A stretch of DNA of 64,000 bases from Cyanodermella asteris (Eukaryota; Ascomycota; Lecanoromycetes; Ostropales; Stictidaceae). Below are positions 21,914 to 31,154 of this stretch, piece after piece; within the stretch, counting starts at the first letter, position 1, and every line of letters starts with the position of its first letter. A model generated the notes under the pieces. That model saw nothing but the letters and a program-made list of their open reading frames with translations, was not told where the DNA came from and ran no database searches. The stretch is taken from the NCBI GenBank assembly GCA_900618795.1, contig UYJD01000012.1, positions 878,531 through 942,530 on the forward strand, given 5' to 3'. The position numbers and the translations under genes are program-made.

Positions 21914-22451
21914 ATGAAGGTTGGACTATTTGGAAATAAGCGTTGGTTACATGACGAGAGATTGGATGTATGACATAGTGACGAAAGAAATGTCCATTTC
22001 ATGGAACGATATTCTTCGCAGTACCGAATGATCCTCGTGGAACAAACTCGAGTGCAGTCTCAACATGTGTTAAAACATCTCCCTTTCGACAGCACAGCGC
22101 CGTCGCTTTCGAGACGTTCCAGTCACATTTGACATCAGCTCTGCTCACCTGATCACAACGCAAGCGACAATTCGAATTCAATCGACGAAGCGAACGTCGC
22201 AAGTACGTACGAAGCAGAAACGGCACAACTGCATCTTCGCAAACCTGTAAAAGGAGGTAGTATGAGCAGCTCAGGGTCAAGATCTGTTTTGAAAGTGTTT
22301 TTGCGGCCATCAGCCTGAGTCGTCCAAAGCTGTTACATCTCTTAGCAAAAGCTGGCGCTCGAATTGGTTTATGCCCTTGGCACGTGGTCGTGAAATGCCT
22401 TATTCCGCAAACTCCTAACCGTACACATAACATTTGAAGAGCCGGCCCAAC
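21914..22451. other. Intergenic region between convergent genes
   Basis: A 538-base space between the 3' ends of the transporter and RPL9 genes. Short minus-strand ORFs here (e.g. 21999-22433) have no family resemblance. Terminators for both genes are expected; nothing else is seen. Confidence 0.4.
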
Positions 22452-23285
22452 CTACTCCTCCGCGATGTTCGCCTTCTCGCTGACGTAGATACCGTCCAAG
22501 AACTTTCGGATATCCTTGTTGCGCACTCTGCAAATCTGCTGGATATCAGCGGCAGATTGTGAGACATCCTCCAGAGAGATTCCAGTCAGCTGGATCTCAT
22601 CCTATTGCGAGTCAGCACATTTCGCCAAACTTGGGTCCAAACGAGCCCTCCAGATTAGGATGGACGTACCTTGACGTTCTTGGTTGCCTCGACGTTCACA
22701 CCGGGACGAGCCGTGACCTTGCGGAGAACCTTCTCACCCAAGAAGTTCCTGTCACCGTCAGTCTTGGATTCGAGGTTTTACTGCGCCTGCCCTTCTTACC
22801 TGATCTCAACGTCGTACTGGCCATCTCCGTTCTTGTCGATGCTGACGTTGATTGGAAAATGTGCGTAGACGTATCGCATCTTGTATCTGAAGCCCTTTGT
22901 GACACCGATGATCAGGTTGTTGATGAGGGTCTTGACGGTGCGGAGAGTGGCGACGTTCTTGCGGGAGCCATGGTGCAATTCGATGTTGATGAGGTTCTTC
23001 GTGGGCTGGCTGAAACCGACTGACAGATGCGAAAGATCCTTCCTGAGCTTGCCTGTCGTTCGTGTCAGAATATGCTGTATGATCGACCAAGTATTTCCAG
23101 CTCTTTACCTCGGGGTCCCTCAACAGTGACGACTCGCGACCTGATGTGAACGGAGACTGCAAAACGTTAGCGCTAGCTTTGTAGTCGATGGCTGTCTGCA
23201 TTTCTGCGACAGCGTCCAACCCAGATTGCAGCCACATACCGTCGTCCGGAACCTTCAACTGCTCTTGCGAGAAGATGTATCTCAT
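22452..23285 (-). CDS. RPL9: 60S ribosomal protein uL6 (L9)
   Basis: Exons in transcript order are 23285-23240, 23156-23109, 23052-22800, 22748-22670 and 22601-22452 (191 residues, the same length as yeast Rpl9). It begins [15 protein letters not shown] and continues [56 protein letters not shown] and ends [18 protein letters not shown], matching the family throughout. It is a large-subunit rRNA-binding protein near the sarcin-ricin loop. Four introns in so short a gene is usual for ribosomal protein genes of this group. It shares a 270-base divergent promoter with the glutaredoxin-like gene. Confidence 0.96.
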
Positions 23286-23555
23286 TTTGGCGGCGTGGTG
23301 GGGAGTTGAAAATTGTCTGCTCAACCAATGTCGCGACCGCTTCAGGAACTGATGATTCTCGCAGACTGTGTGGCCCGCGATTGCCCTACCTCGACCGCAG
23401 TGCGCTAAGCCTATCTGAGCCGCCACCCTTGGCGCCGGAGTTTGCCGCGAAACTTCAAGGGACTTTCACGTCAGTTTCAAGTTGCGAGGTTGAGTTCGCG
23501 GTTGAACATTTGTGCGAACGATTGTTTTCTTCGTATTGTCAGACTGATATTCGCT
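23286..23555. promoter_or_regulatory. Short shared promoter of RPL9 and a glutaredoxin-like gene
   Basis: Only 270 bases lie between the two divergent start codons, so both core promoters and both 5' UTRs must fit here. A ribosomal protein gene is expected to be strongly expressed and growth regulated; whether its partner follows is unknown. Confidence 0.45.
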
Positions 23556-23928
23556 ATGACTGCCGCTCGACGCGTGGCTCAGCTTGTGCTTTTCACAAGA
23601 CCACAATGTTCGCTATGTGATACCGCCAAGTCTGCAATTGAGAATGTACGCAAGCAACGAAGTTTGGGATATACAGAGCTGGACGTGCTCAAGGCGGAGA
23701 ACGTGCGCTGGAAAGATATCTACGAGTTTGACACACCTGTTGTAGGCTAGTTTCGTACACATTGGTAATCTTCTGTGCTCATGGTTGTTTTAGCTTCATG
23801 TTCAAAAACCAAACCAGCCGGCAAGTCAGCCTGTCGATGTTCCTCGCAAGCAAAAGCTGTTTCACCGGTTCAACGAGCAAGAAATAACAGACATTGTCAA
23901 AGAACTGGAGAAGACTGAGCTTCAGTAA
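23556..23928 (+). CDS. Glutaredoxin-like (DUF836) protein, yeast YDR286C type
   Basis: Exons are 23556-23741 and 23794-23928 (106 residues). The intron starts GTAGGC and ends TTTTAG; the join gives FDTPV|LHVQ, where the cis-Pro (TPV) expected of the thioredoxin fold is intact. The N-terminus MTAARRVAQLVLFTRPQCSL ends in the redox motif CSLC, followed by DTAK, as in the DUF836 family. The basic start could be a mitochondrial presequence, which is inference. The only in-frame ATG upstream of the motif is the one used. Its stop lies 39 bases from the stop of the convergent aldolase gene. Confidence 0.88.
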
Positions 23929-23967
23929 CTCCAGAATCATCCTCACCGCATGCTAGCATCCATCCGT

Positions 23968-24916
23968 TCAGCTCCTGCCTTCGTTCAAAGCGGCGCTCAT
24001 GCTTGCAGAAAGCGACATCACGTCTGTAGCTGCGGAAATGAGGTGGAAACCTTGCTCGGCGTACTCCTTTGCTTGTGTACCCGACGTTGCATAAATTCCA
24101 GCGGCCTTGCCCGCGTCTCTCGCAGCCTGCAGGATCTTTCCAATCGCTTCCTTGAGTTGTGGGGCCATTTGTCCTTCGATCGGATAACCAATCGAGTTTC
24201 CCAGGTCGAACGGCCCAATAAACACGACGTCAATTCCAGGTACCTTGGCTATTTCATCAATGTTCGCCAGCGCCTCCTTGGTCTCAATCTGGACAATCGT
24301 CACCAGGTTATTATTTGCCTGCTTGAGATACTCCAATTGACTCAGGCCGGGTGTGAAGCTGCCCATCGGAAATGGAGAACCGAATCCGCGAGATCCTTGT
24401 GGAGGGAATTTGACAGCGTCGACCACTTTACGAGCATCGTCCGCCGTCTTCAGTAATGGGACGACAACACCATGAGCGCCAGCATCCAAGGCCCCTTTCG
24501 AGATAGTTAGTCATACCTGGACACCATAGTCGAGAGGGGTGACTGCGTCTCCTTGCCACAGTACTGTCCCCCATAGGGCGCTACACCTGTGGCTTTTGAC
24601 GAATGAAAAGAACTTACTTTTGAACATCCAGCCTTCGTTGGCGACGACACGCACCAAAGGCGAGCACCCACAGCCAGCGATCGCAGTGACCGCTTCATGC
24701 ATTGCTTGAGCGGATAAGTAAACGTCAACTGAACCGTCGACTATTGTCCGTACCTGCGTCATCAATGTTTCCGTGCTCAGTATCGACGCATACCCAGTCA
24801 AATCCACATCGAGCAATCGTGCGAGCAACGTTGCTCCCCGGAAACATCTGCCATACCCCGAACGAAGGTGTTTTAGAAGCTCCTAGAGCCGTACGTAGCC
24901 GGTTGGCAGCTTGCAT
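23968..24916 (-). CDS. HpcH/HpaI family class II aldolase (2-keto-3-deoxy acid type)
   Basis: Exons in transcript order are 24916-24754, 24704-24618 and 24494-23968 (258 residues). Introns are 49 and 123 bases, and joins are in frame (NIDDA|AMHEAV; WMFK|RALDAGAHG). Family motifs are present: FDWVCVDTEHGNIDD (catalytic His), LVRVVANEGWM (Arg), ALDAGAHGVVVPLL, IVQIETKEAL (metal-binding Glu) and VVFIGPFDLGNSIG (metal-binding Asp). Enzymes of this family split 2-keto-3-deoxy sugar acids or 4-hydroxy-2-oxo acids to pyruvate and an aldehyde; the substrate is not predictable. There is no clear targeting signal. Confidence 0.9.
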
Positions 24917-25611
24917 CGTGTACTTGAAGTATTCTTGTTCCTCGCCTAGTCAAGTTGAAAAGTGCCTCGTGCAATCTACACAAGAAGGCCAGAAAAGAAA
25001 GGAAAATTGCAAGTCGAGTGCAGCTCGTAGATATTTGTAGACTATCAGGCGTGCTTGAAAAAGAGATACATCAAAGTGATGCTGAGTATGAGGTCGACGG
25101 TCAAGCGGGGCATGTCCCTCAATGCTTGTAATCTGCGGTCCATTGATCCAGCGAACATCCGATGCGCATCATCAGATCCCTCGGAACATGGAGACGGTTA
25201 GCAGTGAACAGCTCACATAGTTGTGTCATGTACGGAGGCCTCTGCGTTCTTGCAAATATTTTGACGGCGAGCAACTGCTTGCAAGGTTCCAGCGGTGTTG
25301 GGTGGTGTCAGAAATTAAGAGTCGAAGCTTTGCGGAAAGATGTCCGCCAAGACTTCGCGTCAATTGTCGCTGTCTGTCGCGCCGCGAAACCTTTCCAGCT
25401 TGTAGAAGCAGTAACACATGCGCTTGCATTGGCTCGATCGCGACAACACTTTTAGCACCCGGATTTCCCTGGCCTCGCGTCTAGCAGCCTCTTCGAGACT
25501 CTTCAGCTGCGTTGCGCATCGGATGGGCTGTGGCCCGTTGTGACCACGAGCAGTCTCGAGCTCCGACAGCTTCACTAGCAGGGAGGCAGCTTGACTGTCG
25601 CGCAACACATC
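24917..25611. promoter_or_regulatory. Divergent promoter of aldolase and SFH1 genes
   Basis: A 695-base interval between divergent start codons. It contains short unsupported ORFs on both strands only. No specific site is claimed. Confidence 0.35.
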
Positions 25612-27312
25612 ATGCCTCGACCACAGGCTTTCATGAGCGAGTTCGCGCCCCGTTTACGCGGACACTTCAACTCGCTGCTCGTACCAGTTGTCGCTCCCAC
25701 AGCTCCGGAAACTCTAGCACAATCGCGAAAAACGAAAAGAGGCACAACCATTGTCAGCTATGCAGAGGACCTCCTCGCCGCCGACGAGTACGATGACAGT
25801 GACGGGCCACGCAGGCTGACTGGGCTGCGAACGAGGAGAGAAGACCTGGGGGCAAACAAGGAGGAGAATCTGGTTGAGAAGCTGACCACTGAGTTGGTCG
25901 AGCCGGTATCAGTTCAAGGGATATGGCGAGACTGGATGGGGAAGCCAAAGGTCGCAAGAACAGACAAACAAGCCAACGCGCAGGCTGGAATGCCGACAAC
26001 TCTTATACCGATCCGAATTGACCTTGAAATACCCTCTTTCACCCCGGCGGCCGCGCTACCGATCCCGGCCGATGCTGCGGCTTTCAATGTCAACCCTCTA
26101 CTTCCTGCCTATAGAACACCAGAAGCGACCCCAGCATACAGATTGAAAGACTTCTTCTTGTGGAATTTGCATGAGACCCTGATCACGCCCGATCAGTTCG
26201 CCGTACAAATGGTGAATGAACTGGACCTGCCGAATCCTGGAACGTACACCATGGAAATCAGCAAACAAATTAGGGAACAGCTTCTTGATTATGCCGGGGT
26301 TGCACTTCACCCGCTTTTCCAGTCAATGCCATCGGAAACGTCTGTCAAACCCGCCACGATGTTTGACGGTCTCGCTGCTAGGGGTCGGACGCCCGGGACA
26401 CCGGCCACGCCTCTCAATGGTACCAGTGCTGCAGTCGATGGTGTAGACACCCCTGGTCCGCCTAACGGACAGGGTTCAACACCGCAAGTCGAAGCCACTG
26501 CGTCTTCATTACCTTTTGTCAACAATCCAGACGACGCATACAGATGTATAATCAACCTCAATGTCAACATCCTCAACCGCCTCTACACCGACAAGTTTGA
26601 GTGGTCACTATTGCATTCTTCAGGTCTTGCAGAACAATTTGCTCGACAGACATGTGCTGATATTGGACTAACCGGTGAATGGGTACCTGCAATCGCGCAT
26701 GCAATTTATGAGGCCGTCTTGCGGTTGAAGAAAGATGTTTGCGAGAATGGCAGTCTTCTGGGAGCCGAGATGCAAAATGATGCGATCGAAGGACAGGAAG
26801 CAGGGTGGAGATATGAGCCCGATGGACTTGCCGAGGATTGGGAGCCTAAGATTGAAGTCCTTAGCAAGGAAGACATCGAGAGGCGAGAAGGCGACCGAGA
26901 AAGACAACTTCGCCGCGCTCGCAGAGAGACAGCACGGTTTTCATCGACGACAAACGTGGGCGGATCCGGCACTCCAGGATACTTTGACGCGCCCGATGAC
27001 GAGACGGCACTTGGCCGAGGAGCACGAAACGCAAAGAAGAAGCGTAGATTCAGGAGCCTGAGTCCGGACGGTCGCGGTGGAAACACGCCTGCCGAGTCTG
27101 CAGGATTTGGTGGCGGAGGTGGCCAACTCTCCGACTACGAGCGACAGAATTGGCGATGTGCGAATTGCTATGTGCCTGGCACGGCCGTCTGGAGTGTGCG
27201 CGATGGTCCTTCGGGACCTCGAACGATATGTGCGACGTGTGGTTTCTACTTTGAAAAGTACCACGAGTTACCGCCCTGGTCCCAATATCTACACTTTTTG
27301 AAGTCTGGGTGA
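25612..27312 (+). CDS. SFH1: RSC chromatin-remodelling complex subunit Sfh1 (SNF5/SMARCB1 family)
   Basis: Single-exon gene of 566 residues from ATG 25612 (MPRPQAFMSEFAPRL, the usual start of fungal Sfh1). The SNF5 domain spans ~130-410: IPIRIDLEIP, FLWNLHETLITPDQFAVQMV, NLNVNILNRLYTDKFEWSL and the second repeat to IAHAIYEAVLRLKK. A Gly/Ser/Pro-rich insertion (~245-300) separates the repeats. A Cys4 GATA-like zinc finger lies near the C-terminus (WRCANC at ~513, CATCGFYFEKY at ~541), a feature of filamentous fungal Sfh1. It is a core nuclear subunit of the RSC ATP-dependent nucleosome remodeller. Confidence 0.93.
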   Translation: MPRPQAFMSEFAPRLRGHFNSLLVPVVAPTAPETLAQSRKTKRGTTIVSYAEDLLAADEYDDSDGPRRLTGLRTRREDLGANKEENLVEKLTTELVEPVSVQGIWRDWMGKPKVARTDKQANAQAGMPTTLIPIRIDLEIPSFTPAAALPIPADAAAFNVNPLLPAYRTPEATPAYRLKDFFLWNLHETLITPDQFAVQMVNELDLPNPGTYTMEISKQIREQLLDYAGVALHPLFQSMPSETSVKPATMFDGLAARGRTPGTPATPLNGTSAAVDGVDTPGPPNGQGSTPQVEATASSLPFVNNPDDAYRCIINLNVNILNRLYTDKFEWSLLHSSGLAEQFARQTCADIGLTGEWVPAIAHAIYEAVLRLKKDVCENGSLLGAEMQNDAIEGQEAGWRYEPDGLAEDWEPKIEVLSKEDIERREGDRERQLRRARRETARFSSTTNVGGSGTPGYFDAPDDETALGRGARNAKKKRRFRSLSPDGRGGNTPAESAGFGGGGGQLSDYERQNWRCANCYVPGTAVWSVRDGPSGPRTICATCGFYFEKYHELPPWSQYLHFLKSG

Positions 27313-27890
27313 GGAATCAGCTCGATATACGGATGTAACGATAGAAAACCTTGGGATACAGCGTTGGCGTTCTCGGTGGTGGGCAAGATAACATTTACTG
27401 TTTGAGATCAACGGGCCCTTTGTGACCGAAATGTATGAGTACAGACGAAAAAGTCATAGATTGAGGTTTTTCTTCAAATTCGACATGCAGCGCGCAGCTT
27501 TATGCAAAAGTCTATTATACAAACTTGTGCACACGCCCATCAGATCGATGACGGACTCCAGGTGTATTTTACAGTGGCTAGTAATCATCGCCTTCTTTGT
27601 CGGAATTTGCTGGGGATTGTAAGCCCATAGTACAGTATAAGCTCCTTGAATGCTGTGGCAGGAGCAGGTCGGTGTTGGAGGAGCAGGGACAGATGGCCTT
27701 GCGAAAAAATCGATGAAGAAATTCTCATCACTTGGAATCGCTCTCGGTCTGCTGGTTGGCAATCTCGCGAGCTTGCTTTCCTCTTGCATTTCGCAGGCCA
27801 CGTTGGGTTCCCCGGAGATGGGAACGAAAATGTCCACAGTGACCCATCGTTACGCGTTCTGCTCCGTGTTCGAATCGCCGCTAGAATGCC
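27313..27890. other. Intergenic region between convergent genes
   Basis: A 578-base space between the 3' ends of SFH1 and the mitochondrial ribosomal gene. No convincing ORF, RNA gene or repeat is visible. Confidence 0.4.
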
Positions 27891-28892
27891 TTACTCTTTC
27901 TTCGCATCCTCTTCGAGCATGCCCTTCCGCCCCTCTAGTGTGAAGTAGACACTTCTTGTCGCCGCCTCGAGACTTGTGGTGACTGCAGCTCCAGCGCCTT
28001 GTAGCGTAGCGACGAGCTGGGCGCGCAGCCCATCAATGCCACCCGAGATCGTGCCGATCCATCTTGTCTTCTCTTGATCGAAAACGCTTCCTTCCACACG
28101 GGCGCCGAGGAGCAGAATTTTTGCTACCGCCGCCTGAACTGGCGGCTCGTGCCAACCTGGATTTGCGCGTCTGGTCGGAGCCGGAGCAGTGGGCGCAGAT
28201 GGTGCCAGAATACTCAAAGCCGTTTTCAAATGCTCTGTCGAAACTGTGGGGAACGTAAGGAGCGCGATAGGACCATTGAGTAAAGGCATGAGCGGATGGT
28301 CGCGGCGTCTGTCGAACGTTGCGGCGTACGCTATCCTGGACAGATCATGCTGCAGAGCCGGGTCGCCAATATCCGCTGATGCCTTTGGTACTGCAGCCGA
28401 CGAGGCGACTCGAGGGTCGTCCGGCTCGATTTGGCCAACCTGTTCGGGCTTGAAGTATTCCGCCACTCGCAAAGCCGCTCCGAACACCCCTGACTGAATC
28501 ACTTGTAGCTTCACGTGGTCCGCAATAGCTCCGTCCTTGCCCTCTGCTGCTCTTGCTGCATCCACCTTCCTCAGGGCGTTTGTGAGCTCTCGCCGTAACC
28601 CCATCCATTCCTGCGCTTTCAAGTTGTTGTGCTGGAAAATCAGCATCAAGGGTGTCGATTTGAGAAGCGACGAATATTGTCGGTGCAATTGGGATCGTCG
28701 GGCCTCTGGCGGTTTGTGTGAGGGAGGCTGTGATGATGGATAACGTGTTATAGGATGCGATGCTCGAATTGCCGCATCATCTGGAGCTGGTGTGATGGCT
28801 TGGGCGGTGGCATACTGTGCTGCTCTATATGGCCGAGCTGGGTTTCGCAGCTCTCGTAGGCACCGGGTGCACACCGGCAGTCTAGGAGGCAT
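27891..28892 (-). CDS. MRPL11: Mitochondrial large-subunit ribosomal protein uL10m
   Basis: Single-exon gene of 333 residues from the ATG at 28892 (MPPRLPVCTRCLRELRNP); an in-frame ATG at 28928 is less likely. The Arg-rich, acid-poor first ~60 residues are a mitochondrial targeting sequence. The L10 domain follows: LHRQYSSLLKSTPLMLIFQH, LRRELTNALRKVDAA, LKLQ-type strand HVKLQVIQSGVFG, and a C-terminal part LLGARVEGSVFDQEKTRWIG. In yeast the uL10m protein is Mrpl11. It forms the base of the ribosomal stalk. It is divergent from TRP4. Confidence 0.85.
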   Translation of the reverse strand: MPPRLPVCTRCLRELRNPARPYRAAQYATAQAITPAPDDAAIRASHPITRYPSSQPPSHKPPEARRSQLHRQYSSLLKSTPLMLIFQHNNLKAQEWMGLRRELTNALRKVDAARAAEGKDGAIADHVKLQVIQSGVFGAALRVAEYFKPEQVGQIEPDDPRVASSAAVPKASADIGDPALQHDLSRIAYAATFDRRRDHPLMPLLNGPIALLTFPTVSTEHLKTALSILAPSAPTAPAPTRRANPGWHEPPVQAAVAKILLLGARVEGSVFDQEKTRWIGTISGGIDGLRAQLVATLQGAGAAVTTSLEAATRSVYFTLEGRKGMLEEDAKKE

Positions 28893-29317
28893 ACTGAAGG
28901 TGACGAGCTGGAGGATCTCACCTCTCACGATGCTATGAGAGCGTATCGACTGGGTTGGACGGGAGTCAGTTCAGTATGCACATGGTTGAGAGTCCGGCGC
29001 AGCAGTCGACGGGCAGAAAATCCCTGCGGACATTGCGGCCGGATTTTACAGCAGGTAAGCTCAACTTCTAGTCCGACCAGACAGGTCAGTCGGTATACAT
29101 GGAACGCAATCAAGAAAAATCCTTGAGGCCAGGCTGAACCTGGGTGACCGGCTGATGTTCAATTAACCCGGAATATATCCATGTCGACAGCCCAATTGTC
29201 CGAAAATTTGGCTTGGATGTTTGGAGTCATTGCACCCTCTTGAGCCCACATCCCACCTTTGGCGAGACAAGAAAAAAACATCAACACAAAGTACGAAAAC
29301 TAAAAGCACCCACAGAC
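28893..29317. promoter_or_regulatory. Divergent promoter uL10m / TRP4 with CPC1/Gcn4-type sites
   Basis: This 425-base interval contains two GAGTCA words (28963-28968 and 29224-29229), the minus-strand form of the TGACTC core bound by Gcn4/CPC1 activators. The second, GAGTCAT, lies 89 bases upstream of the TRP4 ATG. Amino acid biosynthetic genes are established targets of this cross-pathway control system in fungi; use of these copies is inferred. Confidence 0.5.
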
Positions 29318-30595
29318 ATGTCTGAAGCTTGGGTCTCAGTAGCTCCGCTCCTGAAAAGGTTGACAGATGGCAAAGATTTATCTACAGATTCTTTGGCTGC
29401 CGAGATAGCTTCAGCTTTGGGCCTGCTATTTGAGAACCAACTGTCGCCCACACAATGTGCAAGTTTGCTGACGAGTCTGCGGCTTACCGGGCTGGACGAA
29501 GACCCTAATGTTATAGCCGAGTGTGCCAAAGCTATGCGCGGTGCTGCGGATCATGTCGACGAGGCAGGTCTGCGGAAATGCTTTGCTACCAAAACCAAGC
29601 CAGAGGGGAACTATCATGGCGGCCTTTGCGATATTGTCGGCACCGGAGGCGACGGTCATTCTACTTTTAATGTCTCCACCACATCATCCATTATCGCGTC
29701 CGCATTCCTGGTAGTGGCTAAACACGGTGCCCAAGCATCTTCGTCCAAGTCAGGTTCTGCGGATGTGTTGATGGCCATCAGGCCAAACGGCCCGAACATC
29801 GAGGCGGTAACCGCAGGCACAGTGCAACGAGTGTATCAAGATTCCAGCTATGGATTCCTCTTCGCGAAACAGTTTCACCCCGGCATGAAACATGTCACTC
29901 CTGTCCGGAAAGCCCTCGGATTCAGGACTATTTTCAATATTCTTGGTCCGCTCGCAAACCCAATGTATCGAATGATGGAAGCCGGTGTCTATGGTGTGTA
30001 CAAGAAGTCTCTTGGTCCTGTTTACGCAAATGCGCTCAGGCTTTGTGGCTCCAAGAAGGCGATGGTTGTGTGTGGCGCGGAGGAATTGGACGAAGTTAGC
30101 TGTGCCGGAAAGACTTATTGCTGGAGGCTTGTCACAGAGCATGAGGATACAGACATCGAGAAGCCTCCAGTCAGAACCGCTGAAGTACGAGAGGTGGTAA
30201 ATGGGCACGACAATCGCCACACACGAATCGAAGAATTCGAACTCGAGCCTGCGGATTTTGGCCTGCCCGCAGTAGCGCTGACGGACGTCCTTCCCGGCCG
30301 AGAGCCAAGTGAAAATGCCGAGCTTCTTATGGACATGCTCAATAACAAGCTTGAGCCGAGCCACTCGACATTACACTTTGTGCTGATGAACACTGCGGCT
30401 CTCTTGGTGATAGCCGGAGTTTGCGACTCGGACACGTCGAATATGGGCCCGGGTGACGATGGGAATGTCATCAAGGAAGTCGGCCCCGGAGGCGGTCGCT
30501 GGAAGGAAGGCGTCAGACGAGCACGCTGGGCAATTGAGAGCGGCAAGGCTGTCGATAGCTTACAGGCATTTATTGTCGTGACTCGCGATATGTAG
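29318..30595 (+). CDS. TRP4: Anthranilate phosphoribosyltransferase
   Basis: Single-exon gene of 425 residues from ATG 29318 (context acagacATGTCT); the frame is open upstream to 29213 but that part is not conserved. The enzyme transfers phosphoribose from PRPP to anthranilate, the second step of tryptophan synthesis. The helical N-domain (LTDGKDLSTDSLAAEIASAL) is followed by the PRPP-binding CDIVGTGGDGHSTFNVSTT (~105), VAKHGAQASSSKSGSADVL, and the GFRTIFNILGPLANPM motif (~205). All key motifs are intact. Length is slightly above bacterial TrpD because of fungal insertions. Gcn4-type words lie in its promoter. Confidence 0.95.
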   Translation: MSEAWVSVAPLLKRLTDGKDLSTDSLAAEIASALGLLFENQLSPTQCASLLTSLRLTGLDEDPNVIAECAKAMRGAADHVDEAGLRKCFATKTKPEGNYHGGLCDIVGTGGDGHSTFNVSTTSSIIASAFLVVAKHGAQASSSKSGSADVLMAIRPNGPNIEAVTAGTVQRVYQDSSYGFLFAKQFHPGMKHVTPVRKALGFRTIFNILGPLANPMYRMMEAGVYGVYKKSLGPVYANALRLCGSKKAMVVCGAEELDEVSCAGKTYCWRLVTEHEDTDIEKPPVRTAEVREVVNGHDNRHTRIEEFELEPADFGLPAVALTDVLPGREPSENAELLMDMLNNKLEPSHSTLHFVLMNTAALLVIAGVCDSDTSNMGPGDDGNVIKEVGPGGGRWKEGVRRARWAIESGKAVDSLQAFIVVTRDM

Positions 30596-31154
30596 CCCGC
30601 ATGAAAAATAGAATGCAGTCAAAAGAGGGTTCGGCAAACAAATCATCGGCAAACATCATCCGCTGTGTCTTGCAATGGCCAAGCAATCATGCACATTCTA
30701 TATGGCTCTCTTGCGAATCGGATGCGACATACTATCCATGGCTGACAAGCTCTGAAGACTTGTTTGAATCGGAAAAGAATTCTTGTAGGGCTGCCGTGAA
30801 TGGCAGTTCGGCTTGTAGCTGATTTGGTAACTCCACATACGCCTCAGAGTACGCTACTTGCGATACATTGATGATAGTCCATGAAGCATTGGTAGCACGG
30901 AGTGCTAAGAATCAATTCTTCGAGTTTTGAACCAGAAGCGCGGTACTCAATTTCATGTGACGCACGATGGACAGATTTTGCCGGGTCAAAGGTTGGCACC
31001 AAGTAAGGTACCGTATCTCACGTGGAGATCGGCCACCGGGGACCAACCACGTCTGAACAAAAAACCAGACTTCAATCGAGACCACGCATGATACACTCAA
31101 GGTAACCCGACTCTCTCGAACGACTCCGAAAGCTATCAATCGGATTCTACCAGC
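30596..31154. promoter_or_regulatory. TRP4 terminator and GCV1 promoter
   Basis: A 559-base tandem intergenic space. Short ORFs only; no specific motif is claimed. Confidence 0.35.

Noticed and set aside
29750-30364. Minus-strand 204-codon ORF
   Set aside because: It lies entirely antisense to TRP4, whose motifs are unambiguous.
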